From the NCBI GenBank assembly GCA_947625885.1, contig CANQQA010000002.1, forward strand, positions 159,297 to 223,296: a DNA stretch of 64,000 nt, in the 5' to 3' direction. This DNA is from an uncultured Bacteroidales bacterium (GTDB lineage Bacteria > Bacteroidota > Bacteroidia > Bacteroidales > UBA11471). Numbering within the stretch: the first letter of the stretch is position 1; each line of letters opens with the position of its first letter. The notes under the pieces were generated by a model. It was not told where the DNA came from, did no database searches, and worked only from the letters and a program-made list of their open reading frames with translations. Positions 9,057 through 17,091 of the stretch are shown here, one piece after another. The position numbers and the translations under genes are program-made.

Positions 9057-9656
9057 ATGAAGGTAAAAATCGGAATCGGACTTGTGTTTGCTGCATTGGC
9101 TTGTATGTTGCTTTTCTCTTGCAAAAAAGGGAAATCGTACATCGAGCTGCGCAAAGAAGAAGATAACGCCATCAATAAATACCTGACGAGCGACGGTCGT
9201 ACTACGGCGCCCCTGCCGGAAGACGGGAATTTTCTGACACTGGAAAATTCGGAAAATCCGCCTTTCTACATTCTCCCCGACGGCGTGTATATGCAAATTG
9301 CGCGAATGGGGTATCGTGATTCTACCGGTACTTTTTTCCGCGCGGGCGACCGCGTATATTTCCGTTTCTCGCGCATGAGCCTTACGTTGTGGGCAACCGG
9401 TGTCGAAATGTGGGGAGGCAATTGGAGCGATGCCTCCGGTGCGAGCGATACCTATTTTTTCGACTATACCACGCAGGAGGGAGCCAATTATTCCCAGTAT
9501 GTTCAATACGGTTTGGGTATAGAATATCCCTTGCGCTATGTGGGCAACGGGGCGGTGCTCAATCTCATTGTTCCCTCCAAAATGGGATTTGCCGATGAAA
9601 TATCGAACGTGATACCCTATTTGTTCAAAATAAGATATAATCTGAAAGAAAATTGA
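9057..9656 (+). CDS. DUF4827-type lipoprotein
   Basis: A 199-aa predicted lipoprotein. It has a hydrophobic signal followed by LLFSCKKGK, with the lipobox Cys near residue 22. The rest looks like one compact periplasmic or outer-membrane domain with the conserved-looking segments GDRVYFRFSRMSL, FDYTTQEGANYSQYVQYGLGIEYPLRYVGNGA and LIVPSKMGF. This resembles the Bacteroidales DUF4827 family, distantly FKBP-like. The function is unknown. The start is 1 bp after the nrnA stop, and glmM follows 7 bp later, so translation is probably coupled in an nrnA-DUF4827-glmM operon. Confidence 0.78.
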   Translation: MKVKIGIGLVFAALACMLLFSCKKGKSYIELRKEEDNAINKYLTSDGRTTAPLPEDGNFLTLENSENPPFYILPDGVYMQIARMGYRDSTGTFFRAGDRVYFRFSRMSLTLWATGVEMWGGNWSDASGASDTYFFDYTTQEGANYSQYVQYGLGIEYPLRYVGNGAVLNLIVPSKMGFADEISNVIPYLFKIRYNLKEN

Positions 9657-9663
9657 TACTGAA

Positions 9664-11055
9664 ATGGCACTGATAAAATCCATATCGGGAATACGAGGCA
9701 CGATTGGCGGTCGCACCGGCGAAGGTCTCAATCCTTTGGATATCGTGAAATTTACGGCGGCGTATTCTACTTTTATACGCCGGACGACGAAAAATTCGTC
9801 GTCGAAAATCGTGGTGGGTCGCGATGCCCGTGTGTCGGGCGAAATGGTAGCCCGCTGTGTGGTGGGTACGCTTATGGGCATGGGCTTCGATGTCGTCGAT
9901 ATAGGTCTTGCCACGACACCCACTACCGAGTTGGCGGTAACGCTGGAAAAGGCTTGCGGCGGCATAATCCTTACGGCAAGCCATAATCCGAAACAGTGGA
10001 ACGCGCTCAAACTCTTGAACGAGCGGGGCGAGTTTCTGAATGCGGCAGAGGGTAACGAAGTGCTGCGTATCGCCGAAGCCGAAGATTTCGACTTTGCCGA
10101 TGTCGAGCATTTGGGGCATGTACGGTGTGACGACTCGTTTACACGCAAGCATATCGAAAATGTTTTGGCGCTCGATTTGGTCGATGTCGATGCCATACGC
10201 GCCGCCGGTTTCCGCGTGGCGGTCGATTGCGTCGATTCGGTCGGCGGCATTGCTATTCCCGCGCTGCTCGAAGCGCTGGGCGTGAAAGAAATCGTGAAGC
10301 TCAACTGCACGCCCGACGGACTTTTCCCGCACAACCCCGAACCGCTGCCGCAGCACCTTACCGAAATTTCCGACCTGATGAAATCGGGGAAAGCCGATGT
10401 GGGATTCGTGGTCGACCCCGATGTCGACAGACTGGCGATTATTTGCGAGAACGGCGATATGTTCGGCGAGGAATATACGCTGGTCGCCGTAGCCGATTAT
10501 GTACTGCACCATACGCCCGGCAGCACGGTTTCCAATCTGAGTTCGTCGCGGGCGCTGCGCGATGTTACCCGCGCCTGCGGACAGCGTTACGAAGCAGCCG
10601 CTGTGGGTGAAGTCAATGTCGTGGCGAAGATGAAAGAAATCGGTGCCGTCATCGGCGGCGAGGGCAACGGCGGTGTCATTTATCCCGCTTCCCATTACGG
10701 GCGCGATGCCTTGGTGGGTATTGCCTTGTTCCTTTCGCATCTGGCAAAGTCGCATAAAAGCGTCAGCGCGTTGCGGGCTGGTTATCCTCCTTACTGCATT
10801 ACCAAACAGCGGGTTGAGCTTACGCCGGCGATAAATGTCGATGCGTTATTAGTTGCCGTCAAAGAAAAGTATGCTTCTTACGAAGTTACCGATATCGACG
10901 GGGTGAAAATTGATTTTCCCGACAGTTGGGTGCATTTGCGCAAGTCGAACACCGAACCGATAATTCGTGTCTATGCCGAAGCTGCCACCATGCAGCTCGC
11001 CGAAGCGAAAGCCGCCGATGTCATGGCGGTAATCCGCTCGATGATAGCTCGATAG
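9664..11055 (+). CDS. glmM: Phosphoglucosamine mutase
   Basis: Interconverts glucosamine 6-phosphate and glucosamine 1-phosphate for UDP-GlcNAc, and so feeds peptidoglycan and LPS. The length of 463 aa fits the alpha-D-phosphohexomutase superfamily. The phospho-serine loop TASHNPKQWN is at 104-113 (Ser106), and the metal loop VDPDVDR is near residue 250. The sugar loop reads GEGNGG, and the phosphate-binding loop reads RKSNTEPIIRVYAEA near the C-terminus. The GEGNGGV sugar loop favours a GlmM or related archaeal-type mutase over a pure phosphomannomutase. It is the last gene of its operon and is followed by a terminator. Confidence 0.9.
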   Translation: MALIKSISGIRGTIGGRTGEGLNPLDIVKFTAAYSTFIRRTTKNSSSKIVVGRDARVSGEMVARCVVGTLMGMGFDVVDIGLATTPTTELAVTLEKACGGIILTASHNPKQWNALKLLNERGEFLNAAEGNEVLRIAEAEDFDFADVEHLGHVRCDDSFTRKHIENVLALDLVDVDAIRAAGFRVAVDCVDSVGGIAIPALLEALGVKEIVKLNCTPDGLFPHNPEPLPQHLTEISDLMKSGKADVGFVVDPDVDRLAIICENGDMFGEEYTLVAVADYVLHHTPGSTVSNLSSSRALRDVTRACGQRYEAAAVGEVNVVAKMKEIGAVIGGEGNGGVIYPASHYGRDALVGIALFLSHLAKSHKSVSALRAGYPPYCITKQRVELTPAINVDALLVAVKEKYASYEVTDIDGVKIDFPDSWVHLRKSNTEPIIRVYAEAATMQLAEAKAADVMAVIRSMIAR

Positions 11056-11077
11056 CGGAGCGTACGAATACGTATAC

Positions 11078-11115
11078 GGGAGAGAAATTCACATATTTCT
11101 CTCCCGCATTTTTTT
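11078..11115 (+). terminator. Terminator after glmM
   Basis: A perfect 11-bp stem (11078-11088 with 11095-11105), loop TCACAT, then GCA and seven T. It separates glmM from the convergent metallo-hydrolase gene. Confidence 0.92.
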
Positions 11116-11128
11116 GGAATGGTTGTTA

Positions 11129-11770
11129 TTACAGATAGGGGTTGTGCGTCTTTTCGTAGCCGATGCTTGTCGCCCCACCATGCCCTGTATAGACGACGGT
11201 CGTATCGGGCAGCGTGAGCAATTTCGTTTCGATGCCCTCGATGAGTTGTTCGTAATTGCCGCCCCACAGGTCGGTGCGCCCGATGCTGTCGCGAAAAATC
11301 ACGTCGCCGGCGAATGCCGCGCCTGCCTTTGCACAGTAATAGACGAGGCTGCCCGGCGAGTGTCCGGGTACGTGCAGAGCGGTAAAGTCGTACCGCCCCA
11401 CCGACAGTATGTCGCCCTCATCGACGTATCGGGCGATAGGGACGGTTTCGCCGTTCGATACCAATCCGAAAATTTCGGTCTGCCGCTTGAAATTTTTCAA
11501 CAGAAATTCATCATCGCGATGGGCGGCAAGTCCCGCACCGAATGTCTTGGCGGCGAATGCGTTGCCGAGTATGTGGTCGAAGTGGAGGTGCGTTGCCCAT
11601 ATCTGTTTTACCGTCAGATTTTCCGATACGATGAACTGCCGCAGCATTTCGTTCTCGTCAGGCGTGTAGCACCCCGCGTCGATGACGACGCCTTCGAGCG
11701 ACTCGTCGTCCCATGCCACATACGTGTTCACGGCAATGGGATTGAACTCGAATGATTTTATTTTCAGCAT
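11129..11770 (-). CDS. MBL-fold metallo-hydrolase (glyoxalase II-like)
   Basis: A 213-aa cytosolic metallo-beta-lactamase-fold hydrolase. The HxHxDH zinc motif is HLHFDH at 61-66, with the further ligands HVPGHSPG (His), FAGDVIF (Asp) and VYTGHG (His). All expected dinuclear-site residues are present. The length matches the YcbL/glyoxalase-II-like family that hydrolyses thioesters, but the substrate is not defined. The frame is open upstream, but the ATG at 11770 (MLKIKSFEFNPIAVNTYV) starts the domain. It lies 8 bp after the rsmG stop, so the two genes are cotranscribed. Confidence 0.88.
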   Translation of the reverse strand: MLKIKSFEFNPIAVNTYVAWDDESLEGVVIDAGCYTPDENEMLRQFIVSENLTVKQIWATHLHFDHILGNAFAAKTFGAGLAAHRDDEFLLKNFKRQTEIFGLVSNGETVPIARYVDEGDILSVGRYDFTALHVPGHSPGSLVYYCAKAGAAFAGDVIFRDSIGRTDLWGGNYEQLIEGIETKLLTLPDTTVVYTGHGGATSIGYEKTHNPYL

Positions 11771-11778
11771 GATATGAA

Positions 11779-12399
11779 TTAAATCTGTACGTAGATGACT
11801 TTTTTCGTATCGAAAAACTCCTCTTGGAAATAATCTTTCAAGTCGAACACCGATGCCGTGCGTCTCACCGGTGCCACTTCGGCTTGCACGTCGCCTCCTT
11901 TCAGGCAGATGATGCCGTTGGGCAGGGCGTTGTGCTGCGTGTTGCCGATATTTTTTCGGGTCAGTCGCAGCAGGTCGCCCAGCGGCATGACGGCGCGGCT
12001 TACCACGAAGTCGTATTTGGCTTTGTCTTCCTCGACGCTGCAATGGGCGAACGTCGTGTTCTGCAACCCGATGGCTTGCGCCACTTCCTGCGCTACCCGC
12101 ACTTTTTTGCCGATGCGGTCGATGAGCCGGAAGCGGCATTCGGGAAAGAGTATGGCGAGCGGAATGCCCGGAAAGCCGCCGCCCGTGCCCACGTCGAGTA
12201 TCGACGTGTCGGGCGTGAACTGTATGATACGCGCGATGCCCAACGAATGCAATACATGATGCAGGTAGAGGTTGTCGATGTCTTTGCGCGAAATGACGTT
12301 GATTTTCGCATTCCAGTCGTTGTACAGCGCTTGCAGGGCAGCGAACTGTTCGCGCTGCTGTTCGGTGAGTGCGGGGAAATATTTTTCGATGATTTGCAT
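11779..12399 (-). CDS. rsmG: 16S rRNA (guanine-527 N7) methyltransferase
   Basis: SAM-dependent enzyme (GidB) that methylates G527 in the 530 loop of 16S rRNA. The length of 206 aa is normal. The N-terminal block NDWNAKINVISRKD (27-40) and the SAM motif LDVGTGGGFPGIPLA (68-82) are family signatures, followed by VSRAVMPLGDLL. It starts 7 bp after the stop of the DUF3298 gene and is followed by the MBL hydrolase, so the three may share one leftward transcript. Confidence 0.97.
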   Translation of the reverse strand: MQIIEKYFPALTEQQREQFAALQALYNDWNAKINVISRKDIDNLYLHHVLHSLGIARIIQFTPDTSILDVGTGGGFPGIPLAILFPECRFRLIDRIGKKVRVAQEVAQAIGLQNTTFAHCSVEEDKAKYDFVVSRAVMPLGDLLRLTRKNIGNTQHNALPNGIICLKGGDVQAEVAPVRRTASVFDLKDYFQEEFFDTKKVIYVQI

Positions 12400-12406
12400 G
12401 ATGCGA

Positions 12407-13300
12407 CTATTCCGGAAGCACCCGACGCAGGGGCGAGTTCGTTTTCAGATAGCCGGCAATTGCCCGATAGGGCAGCGCGATGCGTATGGTGCCGAACGAG
12501 TAGGGGGCTATGTCGTAGGGGTTGTACAGCCACGTAATGGCGTCGCTGCCGAGCATGAACGAATCGTTTACGACGATATTGTCCACATCGTAGTCGCTGT
12601 CGAGCTTATCGACGCTTGTGCCCGTGTCGTCGGCAAGCTGCTGCCGCAGCATACGGTTTATCACGGCATAATCGCTTTCGGCAAAGAGGTCTTGCAGCGA
12701 CAGCGGACGACCGCTTTTCAAGTCGATGACGTTGTAGGTCGTAGTCGAGATGCCGTGCGCTCCGCCCGTGTATTGGTACACCTCTACGCTGTATCCCCAG
12801 AAATCGTGCTTGTTGTAGAGGCTTTTGCTCGAAACGATGGTTTCGTAATTCATCCACGCATTATCTTTCTTGCGGGCTTCTTTCCGGTATTCGCTCATTT
12901 CGCTTTGGTACTCGCGGATATAATTCTCGATGAACCGGCGGGCGGCAGCCGACGGCGTTGTGCCGCTTTGCATACCTTCGGGCAGACTTTTCAGAAAGAG
13001 CTGCTGCAATTGTTTCAGCGACAGTTTGCCCGTGTAACCGCCGTCGGGATATACGAGCGACACCTCCGCCGTGCAGGCGGGCAGGGCGGCGTCGTTGTCG
13101 ATATGTCCCTTTCGCGATTCGGAAAAGGTGGTGAGTTTCATCTCTTTGCTCTGTGCGGCGACTTCCTTTTTCGGGGCGGGTGTTTCGGTACTTGTGTTTT
13201 GAGCCTTGTCTTCCTTTTCGGATTGAAAGTAGCGGCACGACCCCAAGCCCGTCATTCCGCCTATCAACATCAAGGCGATTGTTTTATGTACGAATTTCAT
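12407..13300 (-). CDS. DUF3298-containing lipoprotein
   Basis: A 297-aa predicted lipoprotein with a signal peptide and lipobox LGSC (Cys about 22). A low-complexity acidic/Thr linker follows to about residue 55. The body contains a DUF4163-like part and then a DUF3298 part with YQYTGGAHGISTTTYNVIDLKSGRPLSLQDLF and the end motif PYDIAPYSFGTIRIALPYRAI. These features are typical of RsiV-like periplasmic domains that bind ligands such as lysozyme in Firmicutes. In Bacteroidales the role is not established. A TATATTTG -7 box at 13326-13333 (minus) lies 26 bp upstream of the ATG. Confidence 0.82.
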   Translation of the reverse strand: MKFVHKTIALMLIGGMTGLGSCRYFQSEKEDKAQNTSTETPAPKKEVAAQSKEMKLTTFSESRKGHIDNDAALPACTAEVSLVYPDGGYTGKLSLKQLQQLFLKSLPEGMQSGTTPSAAARRFIENYIREYQSEMSEYRKEARKKDNAWMNYETIVSSKSLYNKHDFWGYSVEVYQYTGGAHGISTTTYNVIDLKSGRPLSLQDLFAESDYAVINRMLRQQLADDTGTSVDKLDSDYDVDNIVVNDSFMLGSDAITWLYNPYDIAPYSFGTIRIALPYRAIAGYLKTNSPLRRVLPE

Positions 13301-13325
13301 ATTCCTGTCGTTTTTGTTTATACTG

Positions 13326-13333
13326 CAAATATA
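13326..13333 (-). promoter_or_regulatory. Putative -7 box for the DUF3298-rsmG-MBL transcript
   Basis: TATATTTG on the minus strand, 26 bp upstream of the DUF3298 gene start at 13300. No exact TTTG box is visible at 19-21 bp further upstream. The opposite-strand cvfB promoter shares this divergent 190-bp gap. Confidence 0.45.
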
Positions 13334-13437
13334 GGGAGAAAAATTGAAAATCCCTTTTTCTCCGTTTGTAAAACAAAAAAGCGCCGGCTAAGTTTCTTCC
13401 GTTGTCGGTGCAAAATAGGTGCGTGCCGGTGAAAAAT

Positions 13438-13468
13438 TTTGTCTTTCGCCGGCTTTGTCCTATCTTTG
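13438..13468 (+). promoter_or_regulatory. Predicted promoter of the CvfB-like gene
   Basis: TTTG at 13438-13441, 19 nt, then TATCTTTG at 13461-13468, an exact match to the Bacteroidota consensus. The predicted start near 13475 leaves a 5' leader of about 17 nt before the ATG at 13492. Confidence 0.75.
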
Positions 13469-13491
13469 CCGACGGAAAAACAAGAATCGTC

Positions 13492-14328
13492 ATGTTGCAA
13501 ATAGGCAGATACAATACGTTGCGGGTCGTCAAGAGCGTCGATTTCGGCGTCTATCTCGACGGCGGGGAACAGGGTGAAATACTTTTGCCGTCAAATTCCG
13601 TGCCGCCGGATTGCAAGGTCGGCGATGAAATAGAGGCATTTATCTATTTCGACAGCGACGACCGCATCATCGCCACGACCGAACGCCCCTATGCCCAAGT
13701 CGGCGACTTCGCCTGCCTGCGGGTCGATTCGGTGAATCGCGTCGGCGTCTTTTTGGATTGGGGGCTTCGGGGCAAACAGTTGCTCGTCCCATTCCGCGAA
13801 CAGCGGGCGGAAATGCGTGTCGGCAAATATTATATGGTGTATGTCTATCTCGACGAAGCGAGCGGACGCATTGTCGCCACTGCCAAGATAAACCGTTACC
13901 TGCACCGCACGCCGGTCGAATACAGCTACAATCAGGAGGTCGATATATTGGTGGTGCAGCGTACCGATTTGGGTTTTCGGGTTATCGTGAACAACGCCCA
14001 TTGGGGTATGATTTATCATAGCGAAATATTTACGCCCGTGCATTGCGGCGACCGGTTGAAAGGATATGTTACCCATATCCGTGCCGACGAAAAAATCGAT
14101 GTGGCTCTGCGTCCGGCGGGCTACGAAAGTGTCGAGGCGCTTTCGCAGACGATACTCGATGTGCTGCGCGAGGCGGGCGGATTCCTGCCTTTGACCGACA
14201 AGAGCGATGCCGATGTCATAGCCGAGCGGTTCGGTTGCAGCAAAAAGAATTTCAAGAAAGCGCTCGGCGCCCTCTACAAGAAAAGAGAAATACGGATTCT
14301 CGAAAACGGTATCGAATCGGTGAAATAG
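13492..14328 (+). CDS. S1 RNA-binding protein, CvfB family
   Basis: A 278-aa cytosolic protein with tandem S1-type OB folds and a C-terminal winged helix, as in CvfB (conserved virulence factor B). The first S1 repeat begins GRYNTLRVVKSVDFGVYLDGG, and the second has RVDSVNRVGVFLDWGLRGKQLLVP. A third degenerate unit has GFRVIVNNAHWGMIYHSEIF. The C-terminal GFLPLTDKSDADVIAERFGCSKKNFKKALGALYKKREI stretch is the winged helix. It likely binds RNA and modulates translation or turnover. The ATG at 13492 is set by the promoter just upstream, although the frame is open to 13402. Confidence 0.88.
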   Translation: MLQIGRYNTLRVVKSVDFGVYLDGGEQGEILLPSNSVPPDCKVGDEIEAFIYFDSDDRIIATTERPYAQVGDFACLRVDSVNRVGVFLDWGLRGKQLLVPFREQRAEMRVGKYYMVYVYLDEASGRIVATAKINRYLHRTPVEYSYNQEVDILVVQRTDLGFRVIVNNAHWGMIYHSEIFTPVHCGDRLKGYVTHIRADEKIDVALRPAGYESVEALSQTILDVLREAGGFLPLTDKSDADVIAERFGCSKKNFKKALGALYKKREIRILENGIESVK

Positions 14329-14333
14329 CAGGC

Positions 14334-15242
14334 TTATTGGCGGGGCAGTTTCACGGCAAGCGTGCGAAAGTGCGTCAGATGCCCGCAGAACGTTTCGATA
14401 AGTTTTTCATCGGTGGCGCGCACGGGGTTGATGTCGATGCCGCCCCGACGGGTGTAATATGCCATGACTAATAAGTTTTCAGGGGAAAACCGCGTGTACA
14501 GCGCGTTGAAAATCATCTCTGCCACTTCTTCGTGAAAATGGTTCTCGTTGCGGAACGAAACGATATAGCGCAGCAGCGAATCGACAGCGGGCAGCTCGTC
14601 GCCTTTCATATAGAGATAGAGGTCGCCCCAGTCGGGCTGACTTGTGATTTTGCATCGGCTTCGCAACAGGTCGGTGTGTCCTTGCAGTGCGCTGCTTCGA
14701 CCGCTTTCGGGGCACAGCAGCGCGGCATCTTGCGTGTAGGCGGAGAGCGGCTCGGACGATAGCTGTTCGATGCCCCAGTATTCCCATGCCGTTTCTCCTT
14801 TTTCGGCGGAGGGGTGTGCAAGCGTATGCCGTGCCGCTTCTTCCGACGTTTCGGCACATACGGCAACTTCCGTTTCGAGCAGAGCCGACAGGTCGCGCGC
14901 TATCGTTTCCGTCAGAAATTGCCGCACTGCCTCCCGCGTTGCGCCGCACGGGGTCATGTTCAACGCATTCAAATAAAGTTTGAGCGACTTGCTCTCCACG
15001 ATATAGCGGCTTGTGCAGGCGTAGCGAATCCGCACGATGAAATTCACCGGAGCTCCTTTGTCCGTCAGTGCGCTGGCTTCGTAGCAGTTCCACAAGTCGG
15101 CGCCGATGAACGGCAGGTGCGATTCGTCGATGCCGTATTTCCGGCGGTTTTCGATGCGGGGCACGCGCACCAAGATGTCGGGTGCATACCGGTCGGGATA
15201 GGCGACCCGCCGCCCTAAAACGTGTTGTACGTCATTCTCCAT
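14334..15242 (-). CDS. queF: NADPH-dependent 7-cyano-7-deazaguanine reductase
   Basis: Reduces preQ0 to preQ1 in queuosine synthesis. The length of 302 aa corresponds to the bimodular (E. coli-type) QueF with two T-fold halves. The catalytic Cys lies in SRCKITSQPDWGDLY (Cys197). The substrate-binding Glu of the VESKSLKLYLN motif is at 83, and the QueF motif FRNENHFHEEVAEMIF is near 250. Its start lies 6 bp after the stop of queA. The two are therefore a queA-queF operon covering consecutive steps (preQ0 to preQ1, then transfer of ribose onto preQ1-tRNA). Confidence is high. Confidence 0.95.
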   Translation of the reverse strand: MENDVQHVLGRRVAYPDRYAPDILVRVPRIENRRKYGIDESHLPFIGADLWNCYEASALTDKGAPVNFIVRIRYACTSRYIVESKSLKLYLNALNMTPCGATREAVRQFLTETIARDLSALLETEVAVCAETSEEAARHTLAHPSAEKGETAWEYWGIEQLSSEPLSAYTQDAALLCPESGRSSALQGHTDLLRSRCKITSQPDWGDLYLYMKGDELPAVDSLLRYIVSFRNENHFHEEVAEMIFNALYTRFSPENLLVMAYYTRRGGIDINPVRATDEKLIETFCGHLTHFRTLAVKLPRQ

Positions 15243-15248
15243 AGGCTG

Positions 15249-16475
15249 TTACAAGGAAGGTAGCAATAAAGAACTGTCGCCGTAGCTGAGGAAGCGGAAA
15301 TCGTGCGCCAGCGCGTAGTCGTAAACCCGCCGCCAATCATCGCCGATGAATGCCGATACGAGCAGCAGCAGCGTGCTGCGCGGTTGGTGGAAGTTGGTGA
15401 TGAGTCCGCGCACGAGGCGGTAGCGGTAGCCGGGTACGATGATGATGCGGGTCGCCGATACTAAACGGTCGAGGCGTTTCCGGTCGAGATAGTCGACGAT
15501 TGCCTGCAATGCCTCGCGCACGGGAATGTCGGGCGCCGGTTCATAAGGCTGCCATTGTGCCACGACCAATTCTTCGGGGGCAGCGTCGGGCGACGAAATA
15601 AGCCGACAACCTATATAATAGAGGCTTTCGAGGGTGCGTACCGACGTGGTGCCCACCGCTACGATGCGGCGGTCGGTCGCGGCGAGGGTACGGAGCGTAT
15701 CGCGCGGCACCGAGATATATTCCAGATGCATTTCGTGGTCGGCGATGGTCTCGCTTTTTACCGGTTTGAACGTGCCGGCACCCACGTGCAGCGTCAGTTC
15801 CAGACGGGGAATGCCCCGCTTTTGCAGCGCGTCGAAAACTTCGGGTGTGAAGTGCAGCCCCGCCGTCGGAGCGGCAACCGACCCTTCGATGCGTGAATAG
15901 ACCGTTTGGTAAGTCGTCTTGTCCGACTCCTCCGCTTCACGGTGAAGGTAGGGGGGAATGGGCAGTTCGCCGAAACTTTCGAGCAGGGCGGCGAATGTCG
16001 TTTCGGCATCGTCCCACGAAAAAATGATTTCGTGTGCCTGCGAGCCGTGTGCCGCGCCGCGTTCCGCCGTGAGCGTTACCTTTCGTCCGCCGATTGTCAG
16101 CGTGCGGACGAGTGCGCCCTGTTTCCATTTGCTCAGGTTGCCCACCAAACAGCTCCATACGCAGCGTCCGGTAGTCTGGAATACAGATAGATAGTCGCAC
16201 GGCGACAGCGGTTCGAGGCAGAAAATTTCAATCAGTGCGCCGGTCGGTTTGCGGAAGTGCAGCCGCGCCTGTATCACCCGCGTGTTGTTGCACACCAGCA
16301 GGGTGTCGTCGGGCAGATAATCGGCGAGCGAGCGAAAAGTCGATTCCGCGATTTCCCCGTTCCGGTAGAGCAGCAGTTTCGAGGCGTCGCGACGGGCGAC
16401 CGGAAATTTCGCGATGCGCTTGTCGGGCAGCGGGTAGTCGTAGTCGTCGATGCGTATATCTTTCGGATTTTGCAT
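15249..16475 (-). CDS. queA: S-adenosylmethionine:tRNA ribosyltransferase-isomerase
   Basis: Transfers and isomerises the ribose of SAM onto preQ1 at tRNA position 34, giving epoxyqueuosine. The length is 408 aa, somewhat longer than the E. coli enzyme (356). Family motifs include YDYPLPDKRIAKFP near the N-terminus, LLVCNNTRVIQARL, GSVAAPTAGLHFT, LTLHVGAGTFKPV, VGTTSVRTLES and LITNFHQPRSTLLLLVSAF. Upstream a TATTTTTG -7 box (minus, 16496-16503) overlaps an 18-bp sequence that recurs at 19203. queF follows. Confidence 0.97.
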   Translation of the reverse strand: MQNPKDIRIDDYDYPLPDKRIAKFPVARRDASKLLLYRNGEIAESTFRSLADYLPDDTLLVCNNTRVIQARLHFRKPTGALIEIFCLEPLSPCDYLSVFQTTGRCVWSCLVGNLSKWKQGALVRTLTIGGRKVTLTAERGAAHGSQAHEIIFSWDDAETTFAALLESFGELPIPPYLHREAEESDKTTYQTVYSRIEGSVAAPTAGLHFTPEVFDALQKRGIPRLELTLHVGAGTFKPVKSETIADHEMHLEYISVPRDTLRTLAATDRRIVAVGTTSVRTLESLYYIGCRLISSPDAAPEELVVAQWQPYEPAPDIPVREALQAIVDYLDRKRLDRLVSATRIIIVPGYRYRLVRGLITNFHQPRSTLLLLVSAFIGDDWRRVYDYALAHDFRFLSYGDSSLLLPSL

Positions 16476-16486
16476 TTCGTTGTTGA

Positions 16487-16504
16487 ATATTTCTGCAAAA
16501 ATAG
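16487..16504 (+). repeat. Left copy of 18-bp direct repeat bracketing the TerB module
   Basis: ATATTTCTGCAAAAATAG, identical to 19203-19220 in the same orientation. On the minus strand this copy contains the TATTTTTG box that probably serves queA. The bracketed 2.7 kb holds the TerB/membrane/vWA genes. Confidence 0.7.
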
Positions 16505-16639
16505 CTTTTTCTATCGGTTAAAGCGAGAACTTAAATGAAAAATACCCGACATATCGAAATTCCTTCTCTTCGTGAGTAAGACGATAGTTAAATAAATAAA
16601 ATTTATTTGTCGATATGTATATCGTGTTTTATTAAATTA

Positions 16640-16647
16640 TAATTTTG
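16640..16647 (+). promoter_or_regulatory. Putative -7 box for the TerB module
   Basis: TAATTTTG on the plus strand, 39 bp before the ATG at 16687. TTTG at 16607-16610 is too distant (29 nt) to be a standard partner, so only the -7 element is supported. Confidence 0.4.
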
Positions 16648-16686
16648 CAGGGTACAAGATAATGTTGAACCAATTGAAAAAATAAA

Positions 16687-17091
16687 ATGGAAATCAGTGC
16701 AAAGAAAAAAATGCAGTTTCTCGACCTTTACAATATGGTCTTGGCAGACGGCATAGTGTATCCGGAGGAGATGACGGTTTTATACCGTATCGGATTGGAG
16801 AAATATGGTTTTACAGAACAAGAAATCGACGAATGGGTAAAATCGGCAGGTCTTTCCGCAAATATTCCCGAATTGCCGGAAGAAAAAATTGCCATTCTTT
16901 ATGAAATGGCACAGATTGCTTGGGCAGACGGAGAATTGAGTGATGCTGAAAAGAATATGATGCGCCGTTATGCGCTTCGATATGGAATAAAGGACGAAAG
17001 TATAGATGAATTGGTGGATTACTTGCTCGATAAAGCAAAAAACAATGCAAAAGAAGAAGATATCATACAAGAATTGAACAGTAATAATTGA
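16687..17091 (+). CDS. TerB-like protein
   Basis: A 134-aa acidic, all-helical cytosolic protein of the TerB (tellurite resistance) fold. It has two related helical units. The first has MVLADGIVYPEEMTVLYRIG (about 17-36). The second has IAWADGELSDAEKNMMRRYA (about 77-96). Each carries the ADG-x(3-4)-E pattern with acidic residues that bind divalent metal in TerB. It is the first gene of a tight three-gene unit, and its stop overlaps the start of the membrane protein (TGATG). In Ter systems TerB pairs with vWA proteins, and a vWA-like lipoprotein ends this unit. Actual function is unknown. Confidence 0.75.
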   Translation: MEISAKKKMQFLDLYNMVLADGIVYPEEMTVLYRIGLEKYGFTEQEIDEWVKSAGLSANIPELPEEKIAILYEMAQIAWADGELSDAEKNMMRRYALRYGIKDESIDELVDYLLDKAKNNAKEEDIIQELNSNN